The position numbers and the translations under genes are program-made. Shown here one piece after another: positions 45,802-57,427 of a stretch of 64,000 bases of DNA. Source of the stretch: Fennellomyces sp. T-0311 (lineage: Eukaryota; Mucoromycota; Mucoromycetes; Mucorales; Lichtheimiaceae). The notes below the pieces were generated by a model. It was given only the letters and a program-made list of their open reading frames with translations. It was not told the DNA's origin and made no database searches. Within the stretch, counting starts at the first letter, position 1. Every line of letters begins with the position of its first letter. The DNA lies in the NCBI GenBank assembly GCA_025266875.1, contig JALLLT010000008.1, forward strand, positions 620,001-684,000. Reading direction: 5' to 3'.

Positions 45802-48800
45802 GCTTTTTAGACAGCTATTCAGCTATGAGTAACCTGAAAGTTTATTTTGAAAGGAAAAGAAAGAAAAAGAATTACCTTGTGTCAGCTTTGCAGGTTGAAG
45901 GCAACGCAAGAAAGAAAAAGAACGAAAAGATCTCGTTGAACTTTAACTGTTTCTATTATTACTTCATTTTCATCTTCCTTTGATGGGCAGTGTAGAATTG
46001 CAAGCTGAAAAAGGAAAGAATCGCAGCACAAGGTTCTTTCTGGCGCAGTCGAGCAGAAAACCAAGAGAAGTAGAGAGGTCAAAGTGAGATAGAGAGAGAG
46101 ACAGCGCACCATCGGGTATGTATATGTCAATGCGTGTGCGCGTTCCATGGTGTTTGCCGACGATGGTGCGAGGATAATTTGAAAGTGTTCGGACCCCACA
46201 ATTTAGGTTCTGGAGATTCCTTGTTTGGATCACATAAAAAAAAAATGTCGAGCTCTACGTTATCCGGCTTACTACTATGTGCTGCTTAGCAATGTCGCTC
46301 TTATGACGCCAAAATACATACGTAATTGAGCACTTGGTTTGCCAAGATACAAGATGTTGTTCGATGATGATCCATGATGCAACGCGCCGCAAGACACAGG
46401 CGCTGTTCGGACTTGACTCCTTCTATAGTGTTTTTGCCAAGGAAAGGGCCTAGAAGATAGATATCAGCAGCAGCCTATTGGGTATTCATGTCATTGCTCC
46501 CATCCTTTCAGCGGCTTTCTTTTGAAAATAGGAAGTTAGTATTGCAAACAACATAAAGGGAACCAAAATGATGGTACCAAATTTTATCTTGGGGTGCTTG
46601 TGCTTTTTTTAACATCGAGCTCGTGAACTGCGTAACGGATGAACACCGATAAACTATTAATGATATGGCGCGCAAAAAGCTTTTAGCCCTTGTACTTTAC
46701 CGTTTGCTCCAATTCGACACACAGCTTTCTTTATTCGTTCGAAAGGTGTATCGCAGACGCAGCATAGATATGGATGAACTGCACTACTCCTCCCCAAAAA
46801 TTGGTTGCGCGGTTCATTCAGGTCGTTGTGAGGTCTGTTAGGCCTTCTGTACGTTATTTTGACAACGTTAATATCGTTAACAAGCAGTGGCAACGAGCGT
46901 GTCTCTTGAAATCGTACGTGCTCGATGGATCGTGGCGCTCTTGGCCGCAAAAGTATGACGTCGAGTGGTGCGGGCAGCAGCCTACGTAGCCAGTTCACCT
47001 TGTCATGCTCTGTAGAGAAGCCTAGCTACCAGCGTATCGCTTTGCTGGCATCTGGAATACCGATAAGGAGCGTTAGGTGATTGTAGCGAAGCTTCTTCAA
47101 GTAGCTTTGCGTTCTTTGTCGGTGCGTCTGTAAACTGTTCCGTGTGTTTTATCCACCGGCACTGGCTTATCCGTCTATTCGAAGGCTAAACACTTTCGTT
47201 ATGTGTGCGTTGATGTCATGAAACCGTCAGGAGTATGTGGATCCGTCAACGGCCAGTACAAGATAAGCTGTATGAGGTTGGATAAGAGTGAGTAAAAAAA
47301 AAGCTACCTTTTGCAAAAGCTTTGTAACTCACGTAACTTGCAACGCACGCTGCCGTGCCTATGTCGACTGGTACCATTCGCACCCGGTGCCTATAAGCTA
47401 GCCACCATCGACTTTAACAAAACTGTTTCTCCCGTAACAGTGCTGTGTTAAGACAACCAACATAAGCTCAAGGTGCTTGAAATATAAAACCCCGTTATCA
47501 TGATTTGGTAGGAATGTTTACGGGTTCTCAAACGGCCCACGCGTTTAGGAAGGTGATGGAGAACGAGTATCGAAACGAATTGCAGTGGTTAAGAGAAGGA
47601 AAAGCAAGGTATATCATTTGTTTTGCTTAACGTTATGACCATACGTTTAGGCTTTGCAGCAAGCTAAGCCGAAGATCGCGACTGATAAATAATTCGGTTA
47701 TTTTCGTGGGAAATGGCGCGTAGATATAACTCCTTTTTTAATTTCCCAACAAGATAATGTATCAGAATGTGTGCGAGACCACTTTATGCATATTTGACAG
47801 GTGGGTACATATGATAAAAAGAATAAGGGATTATGGTAACGTTATGTGTGGACGTTGAATCACAGAACGGGATTTTAAAAAGAACCTTGTCGATCAAAAC
47901 AGTTATCCTTACCATGCGTTTATTTTGTTGTCCGCAACGCTTTGTCATATGATATTTTTTAGTTGTAATCAACGAGTACTACGTACACAGGAAAAGCATA
48001 TACCGACAAAGAAAAATTCAAGTGCTGGGAATGATAGTACACGTAGTAGTTATTGGAGCGAGATTAAGATAGTCGAGCGAATATATGTAATGTCATCTGG
48101 AAGCGAGGATATTGCAAGCAAAGGCGAAAAACTACTGCTTCTCGCATTCCAAGTATATATGAGTCACCACATGACCGAATAGCAACTAAATCGATTTATT
48201 GCGACGCAAGCGAGCGATATTACTTGTCATTGATGTTTACATCAAATCTCAGTAGCACCACACATGCTAATGAAACAATGGCAAGTGGCAAGAAGTTTGA
48301 ATTTCAAGTACTTAAAACGGTGTACCACAAAGATTACCTCTGGCTGAAAATACTAGTCAAAATGTACAGGAATACTTCACTGTTTGTAGCTGCAGACAAT
48401 GACTGCGATTGTGCATATGGATTTCGCTCAAAAGATTTGAGATGTTTGGTACAGAGTCGTGACAGCCGTGGAATTTTTCTGGAAGAATACCAGGTAGTCT
48501 CTTTTTGCTTTCAGTGCATTCTCAACATTGTCGTTGGACTCTCTGATCCTTATCCGTTACAAGCTGATCTATCTGCAACCGTGCAAACTTTTAACGTTTA
48601 CCCCAAAATCTCCAGTACTGGAGCAGTGGAAAAAAGTCTTTCGATAAGACAAAAGGAAACATCCTGGTCTTGTAGTGTATATTCCAATAAAAAGGGCTTG
48701 AAAAGAAGAGGAAAACTAGAGTTTGGAGAAAATCTCAGTTTCCGATAATGGTTGTAAAGTAAGTTTGAGTAAAAAAAAGCGCTAAAAGTTTGCAAAAGCT

Positions 48801-50928
48801 CTATAGGACTGCATAGAGTGTCGTACGTAATTAGAAAGAGTATCACAATAAAAAAGTTGGTAGGTAGGTTTTCTATAATGGACGAAAGCCTTAAAGAGTA
48901 TATTTACTTGTTATACCTGCGCTACTGTAGGCGTATATACACCATTGGACGCTGAGAATTATAAAAGGAAGCGCAATTAAGGTATTTGGTAGATGAAGAG
49001 GGGTTAAAATAATTACAAGCCTCAGCACTTGCATCTCCTCTATGTACTGGTCAATTTTAGTGCAGGATGGGTATTTCATTCAGCTGAACAATGCCTGTAC
49101 TTCTTTTGTACGCACATAACTGCAATGAATTTCGGAATGTATCTTTGTTGTTCCTCAAAAAAAAGTACGTATCTGGTCCAATTTCAAAAGAATATTAAGC
49201 TTATCGAACCCTATCCTGATCTATTGCAAAAATCATCCAGGTCCAACGATACCATGTTCCAAGAGATTAAACTCTCGAACTAAGAGCGAGATACACTTGT
49301 GACTGCCCGTAGGCATATGTCTTTCTGTCACAATGGATGCGATTTGTATGGGAATCTGGGGAAATCTCAGACTCTTTGATCGCCAGGCGCAGAATTATTT
49401 CTGTTGCATGACTGTCCTCTGATTGGCTCATGGCTCTGTACACCGACGATTACGCCGGAACCTAACTTTGCGCAGACACGTCGTGAAATTATATGACGGG
49501 TTTTGTGTTAGATAGTGTGCGCCGAGATGGAGAGGTTTTCGGTTTTATTAAGGAGGTTTTGGCATTAAAGTGTGCATGAGGAACCTCCAACAACGAGGTG
49601 ACACAAGTACAAGCATGAATATAAAAACGCGAGCTGCGTTGGAAGCCTTTGTTGATCTCTTTCGTCCCAAAGGTAAGCTTTTCTGTGAAGAAGTTACTCA
49701 TCGTATATCTTTTTCTATCATGCCTCTCTGCTCATCCATTGCTTCGTTACTTTAAGCTCTTCCATTCCTTCCTCCTTCAATGAGTCGTTCCTCTCTCAAT
49801 ACTTTCTTTCCCTATGTCATTCCTTGTCTCGATGTTCCTTGATTGCCCTCTGTGTATCTTACGCCTCTTCTTTAAGCTCATATTATTCTTCTTTTAAGTT
49901 TGTATGCATCTTCTATAAGTTGATGCGCCTGTTCTTTAAGCGCTTATGTTTCTTCGTTCAGTTTCTACCTCTTTTATATTTCTGTATGCATTTTCTCTTA
50001 ACTTGTATATCCTGGCACCCTCTTAACTTATCCGCCGTAAAAAGTCTCCATTGCACTGCCAGAACATCGTCTGAGAAGTGATTTGGAAGCCACTTCAAGT
50101 CTTTTCTTCGAAAAGGCGCGATGAGGTTCGAATCACGTAATACTGCTTCCTCGTCGATGGTACCTGGATACTGGATGATCATTCATTCAGGTTAAAACTA
50201 CTAAGTATCTCTATATTGTTCGATAAAGGCATGCGTACACCGTACCGCCTTACTTTTGTCATAAACTGTCGAATAAATGGAATAATGAAAATTACAAAGG
50301 TAGAGACACGCGTCGGCGTAGCAGAAGCTCTTCCTCTATGCATTCACAAAATAAGTTGCATATGCCGAAAAACTTCGCGCTGGGCAGCCATACGATTTAG
50401 ATAATACCACCTGCATAGCTTAAAAAGGTTCCAAAGACAATGTGGGTAGATTATTAAGACTGAATGCTGTCTAGCTGCTTATGCGATCCATTTCTCCAAT
50501 CGGGGTCATTGCAAATGTAGTTTTGTTGCCATGGTGAAAAATGGCTGTAGTACAACTACATCTCAAAGCCGCCCAAAATAACGAGGGTATCTATTCACGC
50601 TCACTGTTTCGATTGATTTGAGAAAGCAGCGTGCCTTTAATGTGCTGCTGGAGTGCATTTTAAGGATCGGGGAGGCTACTGGAGTGTGTAACACAAGCGA
50701 TCAAGGACCCACAGTGGGCGATAGAAAAGCACGCGTCAGTCCGCATATTTAACATAAGTAATACCATCTCAAATTTTACGTGTGTATTCTTTAGACTAGA
50801 GCCTTTACTTTTACTCAATAGAAAAGTGAGGAAAAGCGAAGAGAAACGGGTGAAAATGGACAAAGGCGGCCTTTAAATAGTGACGCGTCAAAAGCTGTCC
50901 AGCCCAATCAGGACCGTAGCCATACGTA
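45802..50928. other. Five-kilobase region without a convincing gene
   Basis: Promoter side of the zinc-finger gene, then about 5 kb in which I recognise nothing secure. The part around 46,650-47,600 is visibly richer in G+C than its flanks and has long frames on both strands (minus 46998-46657) without an ATG start or family similarity; it may be a degraded mobile element. A plus-strand frame of 174 aa at 48224-48748 has ATG starts but no recognised domain. From about 49,700 to 50,030 the plus strand is strongly pyrimidine-rich. Confidence 0.35.
48224..48748 (+). CDS. Unrecognised 174-aa reading frame
   Basis: An unbroken frame; an internal ATG gives MASGKKFEFQVLKTVYHKDY. It contains a Cys cluster (NDCDCAYGFRSKDLRCLVQ) and a hydrophobic piece (FCFQCILNIVVGL), and ends with basic GLKRRGKLEFGENLSFR. 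No family is recognised and it is isolated from other genes. It may be a chance frame, or an exon of a decayed gene. Confidence 0.2.
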   Translation: MSLMFTSNLSSTTHANETMASGKKFEFQVLKTVYHKDYLWLKILVKMYRNTSLFVAADNDCDCAYGFRSKDLRCLVQSRDSRGIFLEEYQVVSFCFQCILNIVVGLSDPYPLQADLSATVQTFNVYPKISSTGAVEKSLSIRQKETSWSCSVYSNKKGLKRRGKLEFGENLSFR

Positions 50929-50937
50929 TTCAAATTT
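50929..50937 (+). repeat. Target-site duplication, left copy (MULE)
   Basis: TTCAAATTT, repeated exactly at 54396-54404. Confidence 0.9.
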
Positions 50938-50959
50938 GGGTGCGAGTTTTTTTGTGGGA
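50938..50959 (+). repeat. Left terminal inverted repeat of the MULE
   Basis: 22 bp; matches the right repeat in 20 positions, with one 2-versus-3-base difference after GGGTGCG. Confidence 0.9.
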
Positions 50960-51061
50960 CTTCTGCGGAATGTAATTTCGTGTTCCTGAGGAAAAGCAGT
51001 CTCAATTATCAGATGAGCCAGGAACACTGTCATGCAAATATCATAGCTATTTTACTGCGAT

Positions 51062-53823
51062 ATGTCATTTACGCGTTTTCCGAATGGTGATAGAATCCAA
51101 ACGATCCAGCTCAATATCGAGGATGGAGTACCTGTGTACGACATGGATATTGGTTGGCAGCTTACCCAGAGAAGCTACGACAAGATCATTGGTGGAATCA
51201 GCGTCACCAAATCTTGCTTAGGTGCTGTCCAGTGCACGAAGGTCGGCTGTGGCAAACTGGTGAGACCAGGATCTACCATGGCGAATATTCGCAAGCAAAT
51301 CGAAGCAGGCTGCACTTTTTGCTCCGAGAAATCCGAGTTAATTCACATTACGTGCGGTGCAAGAGTGAACATGAAGTTCACTGGCAATGGCGGCAAAATG
51401 AAGCATACGGGCATTCATACTCATGGCGAATTTGTACCACTCCACGACCCGATCGAAACTTTGAAGAAGGTGGAGGAACGTGTTCTGGAGTGTCCAGCCG
51501 ATACAGCACAAGGATTGTTGGTTGGCACCAGTGTCATTCGCCCGCAGAATCCAAGTCGCCCTATCCGACTCATTGATCCCAACCTCCACCACAAGGCACG
51601 TATCAAGCGCTACAGACGAAATTATCTGGTGAAGAACAACATGCTACCTTCGGGGAAACCTGCTTTGGAGCTAGCCTCGTTGACACTCGGTGATCTTGCT
51701 AATGAGTATCCTGGATTTATCCAACAAGCGGATATATTGCCTCAACAATTCTGCATTGCTTTCTGTAATCCAGATATTGCTTCGCGTGTCGACCTCAAGA
51801 ATAACCCCATACTCACGGATGTTACTTATGACTGTTTCCCTGGTGGATATTACTTGTGCACTACAAACATGTACTTCCAAGAACTTGACCAGTATGCGGT
51901 CATCTTCCAAGCAGTATTGGATGGTCTGTCGAGTACTCATTTCGCAGCATATTTTAAGGCATTCTTCAAGGCATTCGATTTTGCCATTGGATACCATGAC
52001 GACGAGATTGATGCAAATTTCTCTGGTTTGGTGATGGACTTTTCGCTTGCTCAACGCGATGGTTTCCTCTTGGCTTTTCAGCAGACATTCCCTTTCAGTA
52101 AAATTGATCCTCAATCATTGCTGAAAGGCTGCTATCACCACTGGTGTCAGTCTGTCCAAAGACTTGCTAGCAATCATGCTGTGGTAGCGCCAGGAAGAGA
52201 GACGGATTTCGAAGACTTAGCCAGTATGATGTACAACTCCCGTGGCGAGAAGAGCTTCGAGTTAGCCGTTCAGCAAATGCGCATCGATTTCCCGAACTCT
52301 GAACGCTGGCTAAAATGGTGGACGCAATCTGGAGTGGCGGCAATGATATTCCAATCGAAGGGGATACTGAAAGAGGAGCTACAAGAAAACTCCACCCGCA
52401 CTACTAATGGAGTGGAGGCTTTCCATCGCGACCTATATCGCATAGTGCAGCAGAAAAAGCCAATCATCGACACACTGAAGCAGATATTCAGCTATCTCCA
52501 GTGTACCGGGAGCTTTTTTCAGCGTATCGATATTGGCGCCAAGATTAACGACAAGATGAAGCCACGAATGTAATTATTGAACTCTGTATATGTGACCTAG
52601 TTCTAACCACAGATGCGTTCATTAGCAAAAAGCGTAACCTTAAGCCAAAATTCGTCAACGATGGCCGCGCCCCTGACACTACGAAAGAATTGCTCGCAAC
52701 AGGTTCAATGGAAAATTACAGTGTTCTTAATATGTCATATTAAATTATACTACTTTTGTAGGTGGCGATGGCAAGAACAAGGAGGAAGAAAAGGAGAGGG
52801 AGAGAGGCGGAAAGAAGAAGAGTGAGGGAGCTGGGAAGAGGAAGAGTGGGGAAGATGGGCGGATGAAGAGTGAGGAAGAGGAGAGGAAGAGGAGCGAGGA
52901 AGAGGAAGAGGAAGAGGAAGAGGAAGAGGAAGAGGAGAAGAAGAAGGGAGGAAAGGAAGGGGATAGAGCGAATGAAGAAATGCGGAAGCAACAGTCATCA
53001 GAAAGGCGGCGAAAGCTTACTGAAAAGCTGGCCCAGGGAAGAGACCTGTTGAAGCAACAGAAGAAGAAAGAGGCTTTGGAGCGTCAGTCGAGAAAAAGAA
53101 AGCAGAACGAAGGTGATGCCCAAGCAAAGTAAGATTGGAGGGAAACATATACGGTATCAGGTTTATGTTACTATATCTACTAACTATATAATAACGAAAT
53201 TTAGAAAGAAAAGAGTTAATGAGTGGACAATCGCACGACTGGACTTGAGACCTGTTCCTGGTGGTGTCATGACGAAGTTCAACCTTGATCAAGCAGCTGT
53301 GCTTGGTATGTACGATCCAAAGGCTGATGGGCATTGTGGATGGCGTGCAGCATCTGTTGTCCTGAATGGGACCGAACAAGAATGGCCACTCGTGAAGGTG
53401 TGCATGGATGCGATTTTAAAAAAGCATAGCGAGTTCTACAGATACGGACTTCGCGTAGAGTACGACGATTTACTCAGAATGCTTAGCCATCAAACAGAAG
53501 GTGTGGGTGTCTTTTCCAACAACTACTTTGAAACGTTGGATTGCCCACGTCTTCTTGCAGAGGCATACAATCGGCCAGTAGTAATCTATAGCGACGATTC
53601 CCAGATGACATACTTGCCACACTTACAAGAACCACCTCCGTCACCCCAAAGCCCGATTGTTCTGTATCTGTCTGCCTTCCATTTCCGCGCAATCGTACTG
53701 GATGAAGAAGCAATCACAAAGATACAGTGGCCACCGATCTATCCAGGGTACTATCAATTCAACAAGGACCTAAATCTACCTCTAGGATGGTATGATCTCT
53801 ATGCACCTGTGTGTAGAACTTAA
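51062..53823 (+). CDS. MULE transposase fused to an OTU-like cysteine protease domain
   Basis: Four exons, 51062-52569, 52626-52702, 52762-53128 and 53205-53823, give 856 aa with all phases closed. Residues about 35-150 form a zinc-binding region (SVTKSCLGAVQCTKVGCGKL, CTFCSEK, HTGIHTH) resembling the WRKY-GCM1 fingers of other MULEs. The transposase core has ILTDVTYD (D253), LVMDFSLAQRDGF (D326), the MULE block LKGCYHHWCQSVQRL and RTTNGVEAFHRDL (E452); these are the likely DDE residues. Residues about 540-650 are Glu/Lys/Arg-rich with a long Glu run from a GAAGAG tract. Then comes an OTU domain: MYDPKADGHCGWRAAS (D692, nucleophile C695) and LYLSAFHFRAIVLD (H810). OTU enzymes cleave ubiquitin-like conjugates; its use to the transposon is unknown. 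Confidence 0.88.
52862..52950 (+). repeat. GAAGAG tandem tract inside the transposase exon
   Basis: Imperfect GAGGAA/GAAGAG repeats, coding for an uninterrupted Glu run in the linker between transposase and OTU domain. Length in such tracts usually varies between copies. Confidence 0.85.
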
Positions 53824-54164
53824 ATGGTAATATTGGACAATTTGTGAAGGTACAGTATTAGCATCTATGTTTTCCGGTTATTAACGTATCATGATAATAG
53901 AATCAAAAATATACTTAAATACAAAACTATACAAGAACACCTCATAATCGAAACAGATGAGTATTGCAGTATAGTAAGTGCATTCAATCTTTTATGCATA
54001 GCTTGTAAGTGCATTCCCTTTCGTTTTTTGTGTGTGCTTTCTGGTAAATTACAGTGTGTAAGTTCTGTGTGCAGTGTGTAAGAAAACCTAGGCGATAAAG
54101 TAGAAAAGGGGCAGTTTAGATGTAATGACGAAATCCATGTTAAAATGGGCCATTAAGAACAGTC

Positions 54165-54385
54165 TTATAAAATAAATCCCACAAAAAGCACCGTTATATG
54201 AGTTCTCCCATAAAAATGTCCCACAAAAAAATCCTCTTTAACGAAATCCCATAAAAAAGAATCCCACAAAAATATTCCACCCAAAAATTTATAATACAAA
54301 ATATACAGGGCGACGGACCTTGAAAAAGTCCTATAAAATATTTGTGGCAAAGCACACAAAAAAGCTGGAAAATCCCACAAAAAAA
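54165..54385 (+). repeat. Subterminal TCCCAYAAAAA repeat cluster of the MULE
   Basis: At least six spaced units read TCCCACAAAAA or TCCCATAAAAA (near 54177, 54205, 54219, 54246, 54261 and 54373). The outermost is part of the right TIR; the left TIR has the same motif inverted only once. Clustered subterminal motifs are typical transposase binding sites. Confidence 0.7.
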
Positions 54386-54395
54386 GACCGCACCC
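54373..54395 (-). repeat. Right terminal inverted repeat of the MULE
   Basis: 23 bp, reverse complement of the left terminal repeat apart from a short mismatch. Confidence 0.9.
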
Positions 54396-54404
54396 TTCAA
54401 ATTT
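54396..54404 (+). repeat. Target-site duplication, right copy (MULE)
   Basis: TTCAAATTT, identical to 50929-50937. Confidence 0.9.
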
Positions 54405-57400
54405 TAACGTACCAGTAGCTCCTATGCATCTTATTACACGGTTAAAGCGTCAACCGGTGAAAGTGTATTTTCGATTGCGGATGGATTTCGACAAGAAAAG
54501 CGGCATAAACCAGTGACAAATGCTTCTTGCACGTTCTCCTTTTGAGGTAGTCGAGTTCCAATTCTCAGGGCATTTGAGAGGCTGAATTTGGGGAGGTTAT
54601 TTTTGATTGGGTTTTTTCTTTCCCTTTTTCCTGACTTTTGCATCAAACACAGGCATTGACCCAAAAAATGCATCCACTTTATTTGCAGTGACATTATGTA
54701 CAGTGAACCACGGGCTTTATGGGTGTTTGTGATTTCGGCCTTTTGACTGATGCCAGCTATGTAGACAGCTCGCAAAAAGCAACTCCTTATACTGAATATG
54801 GAGCGTACAGTGATGAACTTTTGGTTTCAGATTTCATTGTAATGAATTTAATATCAGCCATGAAACTATTTCTTGGATATTGAACTAGTGTCCATATGCC
54901 CACGTGCTTTTTAATAGCTTCTGGAATATAAAAGACTGAAACAGAAGCCAAGAGGGTATCGTTACGCATAGTAACATTTTTTGAAGTGTTCTGGTAACGA
55001 AAAGGCAACTTCAAAGGATTAGAGCGAAGTGAAGCCATTGAATGTGCTTTTGTCAGATATTTAAGCTACTTACAGGTAAAATTTGTATAAAGATGCTGCA
55101 ATTAACATTCGACAACTGTGGAGATATTGCTCCGTGCTCATTCAAAAGTGTTTTAAATAGTGAAGCTTCGTCTTGCGTGGCTTTTAATTGTGGATTATAA
55201 GACTGTATTGAGTATTAATTTGATTGGCGCCCCGGTTTCTTGATTATCGCATTGTTCCGTGAGCAGGTTTGTATTCTTTGATAAAGGAACGGGATCTTTT
55301 TGGCGAACATTGACAGCCAGCGTCTGTGGATGCTGTCATATATCAAATAACTGGCATACGTAATTCTCCTTGAAATGATCATCGTCGCCATAAACAATCC
55401 ATTGCGTTTATACGTAGACATTTGAGTTTTGCACACTTTCTGAGCCATGTATTGCTGATGGGACGTTTTACACAGATTCCACCAGGCAGATCAAGAATGA
55501 AGGCAATGCGTGGTTTATCTGGTTACAAGATGACAGATCAAAAGTACGATGAACAGACAGGTCTGCGGCGTGGACCATTCCTATCATAGCACCAGTGTCT
55601 GGAATAGTACTATATATCCCGTCGCTGCGTATATATCTTGTGTGCTTTGTAAGAAGATTCAGAGACTCACTATAGTAACCTGTCCACCACCACCGCTTTC
55701 CGGGTATGGTAAATCGGAATTTCTGAGCCTAATTCCACCAGAAAGCCATCGTAAGTGGGATGCATTTGCCATCCCACGGAATACACTGTCATCCCAAAAA
55801 TTCGTTCCACAGAGGTTAACCGTAATAAGAAAAGGATATACGGTGATCATATCGGATATTTTTCGCGAGTCAATAGTACACCTGTGTGTCGCATTGAGGC
55901 TCAGCGACTGTAGTCGTGGAGTATCGAATTGAAATAATGTATTCAAGGATTTAAGTTGTCCGCTTCCAAGAGAGTCCAGAGCCAATCCCAATACCGGCAA
56001 AGAATCGTGCGCTTTTTACATGACTGTGGCTAGAATTTGGTTTGCATTTACTTGACTTTGTACTTTTGATGGCTTCAAAGTCAATTTTTTTCAATCAGCT
56101 GGCTGTTGATATCACCTGTGTGCAGATGACGCCTATCCCGTCGATCCTTTTGGGGTGATAGTTGAGTCAATCGAGAACAGGGCAATGGTTATACGTGTTA
56201 TCCAAGAGAAGGGCATAATCGGAAACATGGTTTGAACTGACTGTGAGCAAAGTCAAATTGGCCGTATATTTTCAAACCTTGTGAGGTTTGTAGGTTGGAG
56301 TTTGGATAAAGCTTGCGCAAACTTTCAAGTTAAAACGCGAGTGGCCCAACCATGTATACTTCCAAAAGATAATTGATTACAGTTTGTAACTGAGAAAATT
56401 CAGGAGCAACTTTGGTAATAATGTATAGACTCTGGCCGTTGTAGTAGATACTATCGGTCAGTGTCAACTACTTCAGAATTGTCTTAACAAAGCAAGCCAT
56501 AGCAGTAACGCGTGATTTTTTGGAATGCTTCATTGCAAAAATATGTATGTCAATAAGCTAGTTAGATTGAAATAAATGGCTATCTACAGCTTACTTAAGA
56601 TCTCAACACCGTTCCATCGTTTCTTTATCGAATTGAGAAGTATATATCCCCGGTATCTTGGGTTGTTACGATTTCGGAATCTTTCTTACTCGTAAACAGT
56701 TTACACTCATATTCAACAGTTTCTACTTTTCAGATTTGGGTATTTGTTCACCGCGTATCACCTTAAGATATTGTCGCGTCTTTTGATCGAGCTAAAAAAG
56801 TAAATTCCACCATATTCATCATTGAACGTGTGCCACGCGTTTATCCACTTGTGAAATATTTAACCGTTCCAGAGCTTGCAGATCCTTGTGGAGAGTTGTG
56901 ACAGAATGCAGGAAAACACTCCATGTGGCAATATTTGGACCGATAGATGGCTCTGATTCTCCTTGTAAGCTACGATCTACGAGCGTTTTGCGGCGAGCGC
57001 TTCATATTAAGAGCTTGTCCGTGGGACATATCCTGCACCACATTAATACACCTTGAATCTGAATGTTAACAAGCAAAACATTGACGTGTGCAAAGTATGG
57101 ATCAGGACATGTTCTGTCACCATCAGAGTTCGCAGCTGGACGGATTTCCGCAGCAAGATCGCACCTGCGTTGTTTTTCATATGTGCAGTGCGGGGGACAT
57201 ATCGGCCTGCAAGATTCCAAAAGCATACGTGTAATGCTGGACGGGGGCTTTTGTACTGTTGAGCTGTATAAGTGTGCTTTCCCTTCTCGAAGTCTCATTC
57301 GTAACTTTAAGATCGAGTATCAAGTTCCTGCATAGTCACTGTTTCAAAATTCTCGTGTAACTAAGCACTACCGCAGTAGAAAACGCACAAGCCGAACTGG

Positions 57401-57427
57401 TTAGTCTTTCTCACGAACCTTGTTGAA
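54405..57427 (-). pseudogene. Intergenic with minus-strand F-box/LRR relics
   Basis: The clearest relic is the minus frame 56000-55659, with LRR-like text (LKSLNTLFQFDTPRLQSLSL, MITVYPFLITVNLCGTNF, HLRWLSGGIRL). No ATG opens it and no intact flanking domain is seen. Other minus frames (55448-55215, 55038-54787, 57298-57002) may be parts of the same decayed gene. The rest is AT-rich without coding signal. Confidence 0.4.

Larger units (their letters stand above)
50938..54395 (+). mobile_element. Complete autonomous Mutator-like transposon (MULE) with OTU domain
   Basis: 3,458 bp with imperfect terminal inverted repeats. The left end (50938-50959) reads GGGTGCG, AG, then TTTTTTTGTGGGA. The right end (54395-54373, other strand) reads GGGTGCG, GTC, then TTTTTTTGTGGGA. 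A 9-bp direct repeat TTCAAATTT flanks both ends, the duplication size typical of Mutator-like elements. It carries one gene. The 3' non-coding part holds at least five further TCCCAYAAAAA units, probably subterminal transposase sites. Nothing in the gene is broken under the splice model, so the element may still be active. Confidence 0.92.

Noticed and set aside
50090..50150. tRNA gene
   Set aside because: GGTTCGAATC resembles a tRNA T-arm, but no matching acceptor stem, D-arm or anticodon stem can be drawn around it.
52613..52825. Separate small gene starting MRSLAKSVTL after the transposase stop
   Set aside because: The alternative frame KKRNLKPKFVNDGRAPDTTK joins the transposase through a 56-nt intron and continues to the OTU exon, and all phases then close.
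52740..52998. Minus-strand Leu/Phe- and Pro/Ser-rich proteins
   Set aside because: They are the reverse strand of the GAAGAG tract in the transposase exon.
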